The notes under the pieces: generated by a model | Told to the model about the DNA's origin: nothing | What the model saw: the letters and a program-made list of their open reading frames with translations, nothing else | Databases searched by the model: none | Position numbers and translations under genes: made by a program | NCBI RefSeq assembly: GCF_000224145.3 | Contig: NW_004190439.2 | Coordinates: forward strand, 1-64,000 | Reading direction: 5' to 3' | DNA: 64,000 nt | Source of the DNA: Ciona intestinalis | Taxonomy: Eukaryota; Chordata; Ascidiacea; Phlebobranchia; Cionidae | Part shown: positions 48,795-61,807 of the stretch, in pieces | Numbering within the stretch: the stretch's first letter is position 1 | Layout: the number at the start of each line of letters is the position of its first letter

Positions 48795-48907
48795 TTATAA
48801 AACTACATCCTCACGACTTCCATAGATCGTTATTAATTGTTAAAAATAAAATCAGAATACTTGGATATTATGTGTTAGACGTGTCCCATCTTCCACCACC
48901 GTACTAT
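48795..48907. mobile_element. TIR element of the GGGGTAAGATGGGAC family, copy 2 (right part)
   Basis: It has the internal block ACTTCCATAGATCGTTATTAATTG and one terminus (GTGTCCCATCTTCCACCACC) of the family. The left terminus is not seen. Confidence 0.5.
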
Positions 48908-49740
48908 ATAACTTTACATAAGTGCATTGTTAAAGAAATATAAAAGAAAATTGAGTCACACATATTTAGATAAATAAAGATTAAACATGAATTTTCTAAT
49001 GAGTTTATTCACAAACATGCAGGCCAATATGAAACGGTTTAATAAGAATCATCCTTTTAATAAAAAGCACTGATTGAATTAACATTATTAAAATAATAGC
49101 AGTGGGATGTGGGGGAGAATATCAGATGAAACATTGCCATCAAAAAGTTCGTTATTTTATACAAAAGCAGTCAATTTATATATCAGTACAAATCATAAGA
49201 AAGTTTGGCACTGGTGGTTACTGTTTATGTTCCATCACACACATTTAATGAAAATTTTTTCCAACCCCAGTGGTCACTAATGGGCTGTGTAAATTGTTAG
49301 AAAATCATCATTAACAAACGTTTATTGTAACTCATAAGCGGGTACGAGTTGTGTGAAAGGGAAAAAAGTGTGTTCTAACGACTTCCAACTCCCTCACCAA
49401 GCTAGCACAACAAAAGTTAAGCTCATTTGCTTGTTCCTTAAACTATTTGCATCCGAAGTTTGAGTAAACTTGAAAAGTTGAAACATAATCCACCATGGTG
49501 TTGTGAAGGAATTTGTAAAGTAGCTGAGAAAAAAAAAAAAAACTTTAAAATATCATAATACTATATATAGATTCAAGTATTACGAAATGTGTACCCCATT
49601 AAAATCAAATAAATTGTACTGTTTAAGTTATTTTCAAAAATGGCATTATCAGCCTTTTATTTTAATACACCATACATGGGGTGGTCTTCTCTAAACTAGT
49701 TGGTCGTAGTAACTATTGGTTACCATGTTTTTTATTCAAT

Positions 49741-49852
49741 CGACTAAACTTTAGTTGGTGGTTTTTCACATTTAGTTGGTCGACTACGTTTTTTGTGCGT
49801 TTCTTATTACACAAGTTAGTCGGTCAAAATCCACCAACTAAAGTTTTAGTCG
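49741..49852. repeat. Foldback (hairpin) sequence
   Basis: The left arm CGACTAAACTTTAGTTGGTGG (49741-49761) is repeated inverted at about 49832-49852 (CCACCAACTAAAGTTTTAGTCG) with about one base of difference. Arms of about 25 bp surround a loop of about 60 bp. Further TTAGTTGGTCG copies flank it, within a possible MITE spanning about 49680-49905. Confidence 0.6.
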
Positions 49853-50222
49853 GGCAGCTAAAAAAAGAAAATCGAATATAGGTGCCGACTAGTTAAGTCG
49901 ATAGCCAAGAATGCCATTCATGGTTAGATAGTAGGATAGCATTGTGGTGAAGGTTGCCCCTTTATAATAATACATAGAGACGAGACACTGCGTTACCACT
50001 GCGTTCATTAGTGACCACTAACGGTAATGGTTCAAACTAAGTAATCACTAATGAGTTGTGTAAATGGTAACTTACATGGAAAAATATACAAAATCTCAAA
50101 GCTGCACTCATGGTGAGTCATAAGCGAGCACTTGCAATATAAAAAGAGAAAGTCTGTAACTTCTAAAACTACTTCACCATAATAAATATTCGTTCAAACG
50201 ACCAACATAAGCAAGTTTTTAC

Positions 50223-53200
50223 CTCTGTAGAAACCATCCCAATCCTCATATCTCTCAAATCCTTCACAGTTCTAAAGATGTCAATACTTCCTTCAATGTT
50301 AACTCTCTCCATCAAGTTAATAAGAGCAACAAACGCACCACTGCGGTTTATTCCATCACTGAAAAATCGCAAATTTTGTTAACTTGATTTGGAATGATAT
50401 AAATTTTTTTAAATAATCTATGTCGGTCACAGACATAGTGATGTCTCAACCATTTATTCTTTAGAATAAATCAGTCTCCTTTGGGATTTCATCAACTTAA
50501 AAAAAATAATTAGCAGCCTCACAAAAATTGAACTTTTTTATCTTTTATAAGATTGTTTCATATACCTGCAAAATATCATAAGTTTTCCTTTCCCAGTCTG
50601 TGCTTGAAGTCGTTTAACAAGATCAATCAACTCTGCTGTTGTGTTGGGTACAGTGTCTGGATCCCAGGTTTGGAAATGAAAGTATCTCACCATATTCTGT
50701 TAATGGAAGCTGCTGTTAATCATATTCAATTATATAAGGATAAAGTGTTTTATACAGCAGAAACACACATTGTATTCATACACATCATGCTCACTGTCGA
50801 GTTATAACATGTGTGTCTTCTTATACACCAGACACACATGGTGTATTCATACACCTCATGCTCACTGTCGAGTTATAACATGGGTTTCTTCTTATACACC
50901 AGACACACATGGTGAATTCATACACCTCATGCTAACTGTCGAAATATAAAACAGCCAACACAAACCTTCCCCCTTGGTGTTGTAATCATCAAAGATTTGT
51001 CTGTGATGCAACCACTTGTCGATTTAGTTTGTTCTTCAATTGTGATGTCATTAATCATCAATGGTTGTTGTGAGGGTAAGAATTGGAATCCAAGTTTCTA
51101 CATTATGATGCAATAAAGTGGTTACTGGTACAACATGTTCTTTGGCGATGCTTTTTTAATATATTAAGACATATTCCTAAACAGATCATTTATGCTTTTT
51201 AACAGACTTTTATATTTTTCTTAAAACTCATATTCCTAAAAAATAAGACAGTCAGCCAAGTAGCTTATTTATTTAAAGTTATAATTGTGAAATAAATTGA
51301 GATATTTATTAAACATGTCTTCCAGAGTTTTTCAAAGTAACATTTGTAATAGCAAGTGGAATCTTTATTAATGGTACCTAAGACAATAAAAGCAAAAGTG
51401 TAAAAATGTATTGGCAAAAAATTAGAAATTGAGAATTCCCAGCAATTTATTTACTCTTTCTTCCTGCGAGCTTCGCAGCGAAACAATTGTTCCAACGTTG
51501 TTGGAAGTCACAGCGTGCCAGAAGTTTTCAAGCGATTCATGAGTGGGACCAGCCGCTACAATTATCTCCAGGCTTTCGCTGTAACTCTACAGAAAAAATA
51601 TAAATGAGGTGCTTTATAATTCAGACGTTACTGTGCACCATTACCAAAGCTTATCAAAAGACACCCGATTCAAAACTGAAATCTGCTCTTGATGTTTGCA
51701 GTTTGTTTATATTCATAAAATTTATCAAATAAATAGTAAATATTTTAAACTATATTTAGGTTCACTAACCTCGACGAAAGAAGCGTCGTATGCAGCTCCT
51801 TTGATGTTGGAATGTTTAACTAGAAATATATTTGATAATTTAGAATGAAATTAATTAGAATTATTCCCCACTAATTTAAGCTATAACGCATTTATGTTGA
51901 TAAGTTAAAACCTTACATGGCGTTTAAGATTCTGGTTTCAGAAGTGGTTTCATTTGGGAAAGTTTTCTCCAATTCGTGAGCGAACCCTGATTTTCCCGAA
52001 TTGTCCAACTCTGTTATCATATTGTGAATTATTACCCAAATAATTTTTAAAAGAATGAATTCGAATAAAAGCCACAAAGATTAATCAGCCCACACATAAA
52101 ATCACAGAATGGATTAGAAGCAAAAGCATCTGTATCAGAACATATAGTAGGGTGGGGAAAGATGGGACACCTTTAGCACATAATATCCAAATATCCTAAT
52201 CAGGTTTTAAACATTTAACAACGGCCTATAGGAGTCGTGAGGATACGGTTTTATAATTCTTTGAATGTTCTTTGTTTACTATTAAATAGGAGGAGAAAAT
52301 AGAATGAAAAGGTGTCCCATCTTACCCCGACCTACTATTTCTAAAATAAATTGGATGATTATAGTTTGTTCAACAAATAATAAAAAAAAATGAAAGGACC
52401 AAGTTCCATAAAGCGGAGAGTTCCAACATAATAATAATACGATTTAAATTGAAATACTTTTCAAGTCGCTGAATTCTTTCTTCTAATTCTTCCACAGAGA
52501 AATCAGTGTTTCCAATCTTACAATCTTCCGCCACCAATTTGTGAAGAAGTAAATATTGTTTCTGGGAAAATGTAACAAAGTAGCTTTTAGGGCAGGGTTA
52601 CATACTTCACTGCAGAATTTAAACCTTAACATTCGGAACTTTAAGTTAGCGATCCAAATATCTAATTTGTAATGTGTCTAAAATAATTTCTCCATCAACA
52701 AACAACTATCTAAAAATTCAAAAAAGACAGAAAATGCAGCTTATATAATAAACCACGATATTAATGTATGTTCTGTACAAAACAAATTCTCACTGAGTTT
52801 TGAACCATATCCACTCTTTGCTTTCTCATAGCCAGCACTGTTTCAAACACGTTAACACATGATCTGTGGTCCATTTCAGCCATCAAACTGTCAAATCCAA
52901 TGAAGGTTCCAGTTCTACCAGCTCCTGCACTGTGGTAGATGCATGTTACATATGTTATGTGTGTTTGTAGCTTTGGTGTTGGGGTAATCCCTGGGTGTCC
53001 TGGCATTTTCAATGTACAACCAAATAGAAGTCATTTATAGTAGGCTAAAAACTGTTAATGTATTTAAATTATGCGTGCCAGTGAGCATGAAGTGCATGAA
53101 TACACCATGTGTGTCTGTTGTATAAGAAGACACCAATGTTGTAACTTGACAGTGAGCATGAGTTATATAAATACCTGCAATGAACAACAATAGGAGAGTT

Positions 53201-56200
53201 GTCTACTTGGTTTGATTTATGATAATCTAGCACAGCACATTTGAATCTGTGAAGTGAAGTCGTGGTGATGGGCACATTATGGTCGGGCCATGATGTGAAG
53301 TGGAACTGCTTTAACTTTCGTGTGGTCTGTAGTATTAGAAAACACAGGCCATTAGCAAAAGTGCTAATTATCTAACTGTAAATGAAATCGTCAATAATTT
53401 CTGAAGAGTTGTTTTATATAAAATCCAATGGGTGATGCTAATTGAGACCTGAACCCAATGTCCCCTGGCATGCCTTGCTGTAAGATCTTACACATTTAGA
53501 ATATAGTATCAAGTTAATTTTTTACATGTTTAAAAGGGAAATAAATAAGTTTACTGCATTTTCACCTTGTTGTTTGTAACTTTCATCTCTCGAATCACAT
53601 ATCCACCATATGAAGTTTCGTTTACGCACTCTATTATAAGATCTCCATGTTTACCCAATGCTCCAATCTCTGGCCAGTACTTGTGACACTTCCTCTGAAA
53701 TTAACGAGAATAAAATATAAGGAAAGATTAATAAGTTGACCAAGTAGAAACAATGTTGGCAGGCATATCTTATATCAAAGGAAAAGCATTCTTAAGTTGC
53801 GTTGTATGATTTTTTTCACTTGGTATTGAATTTAAATAAAAGCTTTTGTATATATATATGTATTGTGTTAAAATATGATTTTTCCATTTTCTATTAGTGC
53901 TTCATGCTCATTAAAGAAAAAATAATTCAATATATCAATTAGGTGTAAGAAAAACAAAGTTTACATTTTTTTATAGGGGGCACCCTGCAATAATATATCA
54001 TATTGGTTGTTTCATATTCATACACAACGTTCTCATATTTTGTTTCTTTAAGTATTCTGCGGGCAGAGGCATGTCATTAAATAAGTAAACCAACACTTTA
54101 CCATTAGGTTATATTAGGCACACAACATATACACATTTATGCAACTTACTTTATTTCCTTCCAATAAGTTTGTCAACATCACAATAACGCGACACTTACT
54201 CTCCCAAACCATCCTCCAAAAATCGGTCTCAGTTTTAGGAAGAGGGCCTTGTGTGGCAATGTATTTATGGGGTTGGTTGTAACACTGGGGGTATAAGATG
54301 TGATATTAAGCGTTACACAGAGTTCCAAGTACAGTAGTAGGAACACAAGTTATGGCTACCTTTCATGCACTGTTTTGCTTGTAGGGCTAATAAGCATTAT
54401 TGATAAACTAATGTAACTAATTTATGCTCATTTGATGGAGCAACAACAATCATTGTAACATGGGTGTCCTTTTTCATACACCTCGTTCCTGTTCACAAGT
54501 TAGCATATGGCGCTGCACAAGCCTTAGTGGTTATCATTAATATGATATTTGGTATATTACATCTCATATATTCCAACTTACATCCACATAGTTTCCATTA
54601 ATATAATCACTTTGCCCATTTGCAGTGGATAATACAACTCGTGTGCTGTCATCTGGAATCAACTCAAAGTTAATAATTGTACACAGATATGAATGAATTA
54701 ATTAAAACAAATATATTTGTAGAGATAAAAAATAGTTAAAATTAAATATGTTATTTTTAATTAGACCAATTTTGAAGAACTTTACCAATTTCCTATTTGG
54801 CCACATTGCAGCACCTAATATATACAGACAAAATATTTTAAAATAAACTCACATGGCAATATATTCTTGAATCTGTTCTTTCCCTTGTTGTTTTCACCAT
54901 GAATTGTTTGCATTTCTATCTTGGCTGAAGCAGCAGCAAGTAACTGTATAAAGTAAAATTGTCATTTCTATTTTCTTTCAGTTTAAACCAGTGTTTCTCA
55001 ACCTTATTGCAAGCGGCCAAAGGATTGGGTAGAAAGAAGTTGTATGGAATTGTGTTTATCACTTCTATGTGTTGTTTCTCAACCCAAATATTGGTGGATA
55101 AAATGTAATTTTTGAAATTACATTTTACTGTTTTTCTAAGAGCAGGGTGAAAATATTTTAACTACAGTTACAGTCAAAGACTTAATGAATCTTTACAGTA
55201 GACCTCCAAAAACAATTTAAATGGGAACAACAAATGGTTGGTATCACTTGGGTTAGAAAGCACTAAAGTACACAATTCATTGAAGTAATATTGTATGTTC
55301 TTATTTATAGGGCAAGTTTTTTTAACAGGATATTTTCGATACATTAAAACTTACTTTAAACTCTTCTATGCACAGTTTTCCTTCATTAGCAGCAAGGGTT
55401 TGAAAGTGCTGAAGAAATTTATCTTTCCTAATCAAGTACGGGCTTGAAGTGGTGGCAATGTCATCGTATAAAACATCACCTTGGTGGATATCAATGCTAG
55501 AATAAGCATTTTCGCTTGGTGCAATTACTGCATTGAAAATCATATCGTAACTTTATGCTTACTGGAAAACAAAATTATTAGCAAAATTTTTGGCTTCTGT
55601 TAGGTGTGTGGAAATTGTGGCAGGGCATATGTATGTGTTTGGGATACTTATGTATAGCGGGTACATGTAAGATGTATATAAGTACATGTGGAGTCTGGGT
55701 ACTTACTTGGGCACAGGTGGTGTGTGGATACCTATTAGGTGTATGGAGAAAATGTAAACTTACCATTTACATATGCAACCGCTTCAACTGGTGGATTAGC
55801 ATTCATCATTATTGGTTTAGGTGATTTAGGTCGAGTCCTGCATTTAATAAGGTATATTTTAAATATTTTAACTTTTAAAATAAAACAATTTACCTTCGTT
55901 TGTAGAGTATAAGGACAACTATGACAATCAGTAGCAACCCACAAGTCACTGCAATGGCAATGTACACAGTTGAACTAGAAGTTCCTGTGAGTTTATAATA
56001 AAAGATGTTTTTATCTCTTTCAATACAGTAGCGAAGATCAGTTTAATTAAAACAGCTTAGAGAAAAGAAATAATAGCAAAACAATGATCATTAAAACTTT
56101 CTTAAAACTACTGAATATAAGTGATGAATAAAAGCATGGTTGGTGAAAGTTTCTTAGATGATAAAACTACCAATCTGCTGTTTATGATGAATATTTAAAG

Positions 56201-59200
56201 ATACATACCAGCACCACCAGTTCGTGGTACAATCATAGCACAGTTAGATCCCATGTAACCAGATGTACACACACAGTGAACATTACAACCACTGCTGATA
56301 CATGTTGCATTGTTTTGACAAGGAGAAGAGGAACAAAGATCTCTTCCGTCAACTACAGAAGGAAATGATTCATTTAAAAGCTATTTTCATCACGGTATAA
56401 GACATGTTGCAATGCTGAGATAGCTAAATGAGATAATGATATTCTAGCGTCACGACAGTTAAAGTGCATGACTAGGTTGATCACTGCCACCATGATGGGT
56501 GTGTTCTCATGTTCTTATTGGGCTCCATTACATTTCCAAAATAATAATACAGAAGCCTTTTTGTATTACCTGATTTTTCACAAGCATATCCGTGTTTATC
56601 TTCACAATAAGAATGCACCCATGTTCCATTTGGAGCTAAACTAACACAGTTTGTATCATTAACCACTGGTGCACCATTTAACCAGTTGTTGTACACCATA
56701 TCACTTGAATCAAGCCAGAGCCATTTTGAGTGGTTTGAAAAACCACCTAGCCAAGTTTGACCAACACCAAAGTTGTGGTGGTTAAGTATGGCTGTTTGGA
56801 CTTGACTGCTTTTTATGATCGCAAGGCTAGCATTGAGCGACTGGCATTGAGATAAAGATTCTCTGAAGGTTTTTCTTCCTCTGCTGTTAACATGGATGAG
56901 ACAAAGGTCACCAACATTGAAGAAGTATTCTGTAAATCAATGAACTGATGTTTATTATTGTTATTGCAAGTACTTTAAATATGTGAACGTGTGTTTGGCT
57001 GAGTCCTGTGGTAGGGACCCATCAGATTAAAATGAGACCCAATGGAGTTTTAATAAAGTGAAAAAGAAATAGTAAGCTAAAGTAATATAAATGGCGGAAA
57101 GTGTTGGTGAAAAACATAAACAAACCAACTAAAATAAAATGAGGGAAAAGCCGACAATGACAATAAAGTGCAAAAGTTTTTATTAAAAAACAGTGATACA
57201 GTAATAAAGGGTTAAAAACTTGTTTTTTGATAAAATACCCTTTTCACAATTCCTTCCAAGAAAAGCACTTGCACATAAACAAGTGTAGGCTCCGGGGATT
57301 CTGTTACAACTGCCACCATTTTGACAAGGTTGGGAAAGACAAAGGTCTGAAAATCAGTTTGAATCTCAAGATACATTGTTAATTTTGAAAGAGGATTGAG
57401 TAATTAAACTTTATGGTAAAACTAAACATTTGATAAAGCATAACTGAAAAGTAGAGATTTTAAAATCATTTTTTTGCTTGATTAGAGAAAATGGATGAAC
57501 GTAACTTATGTTTCCTTTTGTGGTTGGAAATTAAAGATAATATAACATTATACCACAATGAAACTACCTGTTTCACAATTCCTTCCCACAAAGCCATTTA
57601 AGCATGAACAAGTGTAGTTGCCGGGAACTCTGTTACAACTCCCACCATTCTGACAAGGCTGGGGGGAGCATAGATCTACAATAGAATGACAAGTGTCGAA
57701 AAGAATATATTAAGGCAAGAGTATGAACAACAATGTTTGAGTAAAATAAAACTATGTTCGAATAGAACAAAACAAGATTTGATGTCATTTGAAAATCAAA
57801 CAGATTTATCAAAAATATTATAAAAATGTACAAAATAATGGAAGAGTGGTGTGTAAGGTTGATTAGAGGTAATGACCTCGAACTGTAAAAATCATTATGA
57901 ATTTCAAGACCATAGGTCATGAATTCAAGGCTCGATGCTACCACCATTGTGTGCATGTGTCACTGGGCCAGGAAAATTATCTTTGCCCCGCCACAATAGG
58001 CTACTTGGTAGGAGTTTATGCAGTTATCGTTAAGTGCCTTGGCCCAGTGATTCTGATAAGTTTTATTCTTTTAAATAAGAAAAATGTTGGTAAATCAGTT
58101 TCACATGCACTTAAGTTACCTGTTTCACAATTCCTTCCAATAAAACCATCCACACATGAGCAAGAGTAAGTGTTGGGAACTCTGTTGCAACTGCCATTAT
58201 TCAGGCAAGGCTGGGGAAAGCATAGATCTAAAATGAAGTAAAATTATAAGAATGTAGCCATGGAGAACAAATGTGCCCTAAGGCTATTTTTGATATGATT
58301 GGCAATTCCATCAACATATTAAAGGAGAAATGAACGTTTTGCTTTAACGTGTCTTGCTAAGGACGCGCATGCCGTAGATTTTAAGTCGGTAAGCATATCC
58401 TATGAAATAAAGTTGGCTATCGGTAAGCGGGCATGACGTCTGTGGAGTCAGCATGTATGTTCCGCGTGGTTGTGCACAAGACAAATACAAACAAGCAGTA
58501 GAAATGTTGAAAACTATTTTCTTAATCCAGTCTTACCGTCGCCACACAGAGATCCAGAGTAACCAGGATCGCAATTACATTTGTAGCTCGTCGCTAAAGC
58601 AACGCACGATCCGTATCTACAAGGGTTCGTTGCGCAAAAGGCTGTACAATGAGATTGTGGTTAAAATTATTCTGAACAAGGCAGTAATAGGTTCCTATTG
58701 TTAATGATATATCAAATATATTTATACACAAAGTATGCCATGTTTAACAGCTCGACTGTGTGCATGGGACTGGCTATCATGGACACTCAAGCTCCTGCCA
58801 ACGTGGATATAAATGAACAAATGAAATTGGATCAAACCAGTCAATGGCGTAGTAAATAATTTACCTCTTTGACAAATGTAGTAATTCTTCTGTGTGCAGT
58901 GAAAGGTCCACCAGCCACCCTTACTTACGTTGGGAAATGCGCTGTCCGTGAACCAATTATACGCTCCATTTATCCCATACACATTATTGTAGGGACACAT
59001 ATACGCACAAGCTAATTGAGACTTCAGAGCGTTCGGTTCCACATTGTTCCAGTTTGTATATGCGGGCTTGTTGACGTAGTTGGTACCATCAAGAGCTTTG
59101 TAGTCGTGTATATTTGCACCTGCTAATTTCCTGAGCCCCATCCAATAACCAACACCGTAATCATATTGTCCCCATGCAATGTAACTAATGGTGGAATCGA

Positions 59201-60448
59201 GGTGTGGAGTGATGATATCTTGCATTGCTTGACTCTTCACCACTACTAGCTGGGCGTTGTCGGACTCACAAGCAGTTTTGGCTTGCTCGTATGTTTTACG
59301 AATAGCGTAAAATTTCAGCTCAATCCCGTTGTATGGTACAATTGTGACAGGTCCTAAATAACAAGTATAATTAGTTGGTTGCCTGTATAAAATTTAAACG
59401 AAGAAGATGGGACACCTTTTTATTCTATTTCCTCGTCCCATTTGGTAGTAAACAAGGAACATTCAAATAAATATAGAATCGTATTCTTACGACACCCATA
59501 GATCGTTGTTAATTGTTTATAACACGGTCAGGATATTTCGATAATATGTGGTAAAGGTGTCCCGTCTTGCCCCAACCTACTATATATAAATTTTTGACAT
59601 TACATTCCTGTATTCATTCAATCAACTAATGCACCCAAATTTAATTTCTAAACAATAATTAAACTGGTTTTAGAATAAATAAAACGACATATCCGGATTA
59701 TATAAATATTACTTCACAATATTTCCACAACCTTCCGTGCTATTATGACGTAACATGAAACTCCGCTATTACACCAAGGAAGTAATGATATCACCCGCGC
59801 TTGTTTAATTACCACCTACCAACTTTGCTTTCGTGAACTGAAGGAAATGTGTCACAGCAGGGCATGCAGAGTTACGAACTGTGGCGCAACGGTATTATCT
59901 TGCTGAACTGACATCCCAGTTAAAAATACGAGTCGCAAAAAACACGCAATCGTCGCTTTAGCTGTAGTAATATTTATTTACATTGCGGTTTAAGCATTCC
60001 TTAATAAAACGCGTCACCGCCAAGCATAGACTGTAGCAAAACAATTAGAAATGAATCACTATTCACTACTAAACATGGCATAACGGATCCGATAAAATAA
60101 GTTGATGCATTCAATTCCGCGGCGAAACGTTTGGTTCGGGTGAGTTTGTGCATGCGTGATGCTACACATGTGTATAAGAAGAAAGAATGACATTAAACCT
60201 GCAATATTTAATCTAACAACTAGTTCTAACAAATCAATATAGTAGGGTGGGGGAAGATGGGACCCTGGTCGTGTTTTAAACAGTTAACAACGGAATCGTG
60301 AGGATACGGTTTTATTATTGTTTGAATTTTCTTTGTTTACTATAAATGGTGACCCATCTTCCCCCACACTGCTATATTAAGTCTCACCTTGGCCATAGCA
60401 CTGAGTAATGAGCATCCAAACAGAAACAATAAACAGTTTATTAAACAT
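50223..60448 (-). CDS. Receptor protein tyrosine phosphatase with C-type lectin and EGF ectodomain
   Basis: 24 minus-strand exons: signal peptide 60448-60388 ([19 protein letters not shown]); CTLD1 59353-58865 ([14 protein letters not shown]); EGF 58641-58537, 58227-58120, 57675-57568, 57346-57239; CTLD2 56929-56570 (no EPN/QPD); EGF 56352-56209; membrane helix 55984-55894; juxtamembrane 55837-55764, 55527-55355. D1: 54943-54853, 54652-54582, 54284-54150, 53694-53566, 53326-53175, 52929-52794, 52561-52441 ([25 protein letters not shown]). D2: 52010-51917, 51819-51770, 51586-51455, 51097-50966, 50696-50566, 50358-50223 ([13 protein letters not shown]). Ectodomain modules are all phase 1-1. D1 has the catalytic Cys, Arg and Asp, so it should dephosphorylate phosphotyrosine. 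The junction 51917/51819 is one base out of frame as read (TAA), and the last exon was not found. About 1,110 codons seen. Confidence 0.87.
50762..50950. repeat. 71-bp tandem repeat in a phosphatase intron
   Basis: The unit ACACACATGGTGTATTCATA...CTTATACACCAG is present about 2.7 times with few differences. A related piece occurs inverted at about 53080-53165, and looser relatives with AACATGGGTGTTCTGTTTCATACACC occur at about 43100-43140, 46160-46235, 54455-54490, 61195-61240 and 63300-63365. Confidence 0.7.
52143..52338. mobile_element. TIR element of the GGGGTAAGATGGGAC family, copy 3
   Basis: The left end is TAGTAGGGTGGGGAAAGATGGGACACC and the right end its inverse (GGTGTCCCATCTTACCCCGACCTACTA), about 195 bp, in a phosphatase intron. 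Non-coding; this copy has the cleanest termini. TA-rich flanks suggest a TA target. Confidence 0.8.
54988..55265. mobile_element. Possible hAT-like MITE in a phosphatase intron
   Basis: The left end is CCAGTGTTTCTCAACCTTATTGC. The right end, reverse-complemented, reads TAGTGCTTTCTAACCCAAGTG, an imperfect hAT-like inverted repeat. About 280 bp, non-coding; no clear target duplication. Confidence 0.4.
59401..59585. mobile_element. TIR element of the GGGGTAAGATGGGAC family, copy 4
   Basis: The termini GAAGATGGGACACCTTTTTATTC and GGTGTCCCGTCTTGCCCCAACCTACTATA are inverted repeats. The interior shares the CGACACCCATAGATCGTTGTTAATTG block with copy 2. It lies in the first intron of the phosphatase gene. 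Confidence 0.75.
60237..60377. mobile_element. TIR element of the GGGGTAAGATGGGAC family, copy 5
   Basis: The termini TATAGTAGGGTGGGGGAAGATGGGACCC and GACCCATCTTCCCCCACACTGCTATA are inverted repeats. It is about 140 bp, so shorter than its relatives. It lies 11 bp from the donor of the phosphatase signal-peptide exon. Confidence 0.75.
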
Positions 60449-61309
60449 TCTTCTTTGTGTATAAGCTCCGTTATGTTTTGTAGATTCCTAAGAAACAACA
60501 ATTTATCAACATAACATATACACATAAAAAAATACAGGCTATTATTTCTGACCTACATAGTTCTATATATTTCTGTTCGTGGTATTATAGTTTAGGCTAC
60601 AACACTATACCCAAACTAATATGATAGAAATAAACAGTTTACTACAATTTACTCTACATTACACGTATACGATAAATAACTGGATCTGAATACTACAGAT
60701 ATGAGTCGAAACTGCACCAACGCAGTATTTCTAACACAATATAAACCTTTACACCTAGCACGTTTTATAAGCGAACTCGTGCACTGACGTACCTGGCTAT
60801 CATTGTTACAGTAACGTGGATAGATTGCTGCATCTTCCGGGTTTGGGAACACGTCGGCAAGTTACGTCATGATGACGTCAACTCATTGTTGCACGTATGG
60901 AACAATACTAGATAGATGGGAGTATGTAGCAACAACGATCCTCTACAAACGTCACGTTTATGCTTAGTATGTATTACGGAAATAATTTGTAGCAACATCG
61001 GGATTTGAAATATTTGGTTACAAAGCGATCGCTTGCACAGCCGTGCCACCCACACGTAATATAAATAGCCGATAAAAAGTAAATGACTTCGGACTGTAAA
61101 CATTATAGATTTTTGTAATGTGTATATGAAATCAAGGAACATTTGGAAGATGTGTTTTAAATGAAACTTGCTTTATCCTCGCGTGGCCGGAAAACGACAG
61201 TCGTCGTTATAACATGGGTGTTCATACACTTCATGCCAGCTTACCAGTTACCACGAACTTAACTTTGTGGTTATCTGTTTTGGGGGCATTTTTATGTTTT
61301 TATGTATGG

Positions 61310-61460
61310 CTGACAATTTTGACAACCCATTATTGACCACTGGGTTTGAGCAATTTGCTTAAGGACACATACGCCCACAATGATAGCAGCAAAGAGCCTC
61401 GAACCCATTACCTCTGGTTTGGAGGCATGAGTGGTAACCAACCGTATCACGGCACCGATT
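61310..61460 (-). repeat. tRNA-derived SINE-like repeat
   Basis: Read on the minus strand, GGTTGGTTACCACTCATGCC and GAGGTAATGGGTTCGAGGC resemble the A- and B-box blocks of a tRNA-derived SINE, as in the repeat at 43150-43350. No intact tRNA cloverleaf is apparent. Confidence 0.45.
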
Positions 61461-61807
61461 AAAGAGATACATATACGCGCCCACCTTGGTATATTTGTTT
61501 ATTCATTTTAATGTATGGCCGACATTGAAGCAACTCCAGCTTTCGCTTATGAGTTACTGCATATCTGTATTGTAATGGATTAAACTAGGTATCTTTATAC
61601 TACCATACGAGAGGCTAACCGCTGCGCCGGATATTTACTTTAGTAATTCAGACATAACACTATGGATCAGAAATCGTGTTATTGACATGGATTGGCATTA
61701 ACTTAATAAAGAGTTTAACATCATCTTAAAAAGTTACCACAACAGCAGTAATCCTTCTATAGTGGAAGAGATAATATAACACAATCTGTACAGAAATACT
61801 TAGGTGT

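Larger units (their letters stand above)
47218..50222. other. Intergenic region between gene C and the phosphatase gene
   Basis: 3 kb with no supported gene. It holds a SINE-like segment (about 47232-47405, with GTCCTAGGACAAGACACTTAAG), a TIR element (47514-47703), a fragment of the same family (48795-48907), a foldback sequence (49741-49852) and SINE-like pieces near 49260-49400. The last coding exon of the phosphatase gene should be here but was not recognised. Confidence 0.55.

Noticed and set aside
50762-50950. CRISPR-like array
   Set aside because: Repeat units are 71 bp, contiguous and without unique spacers, in a eukaryotic intron; an ordinary tandem repeat.
58453-58704. 83-codon plus-strand ORF opposite an EGF exon
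   Set aside because: It is the antisense shadow of the phosphatase EGF exon at 58537-58641.
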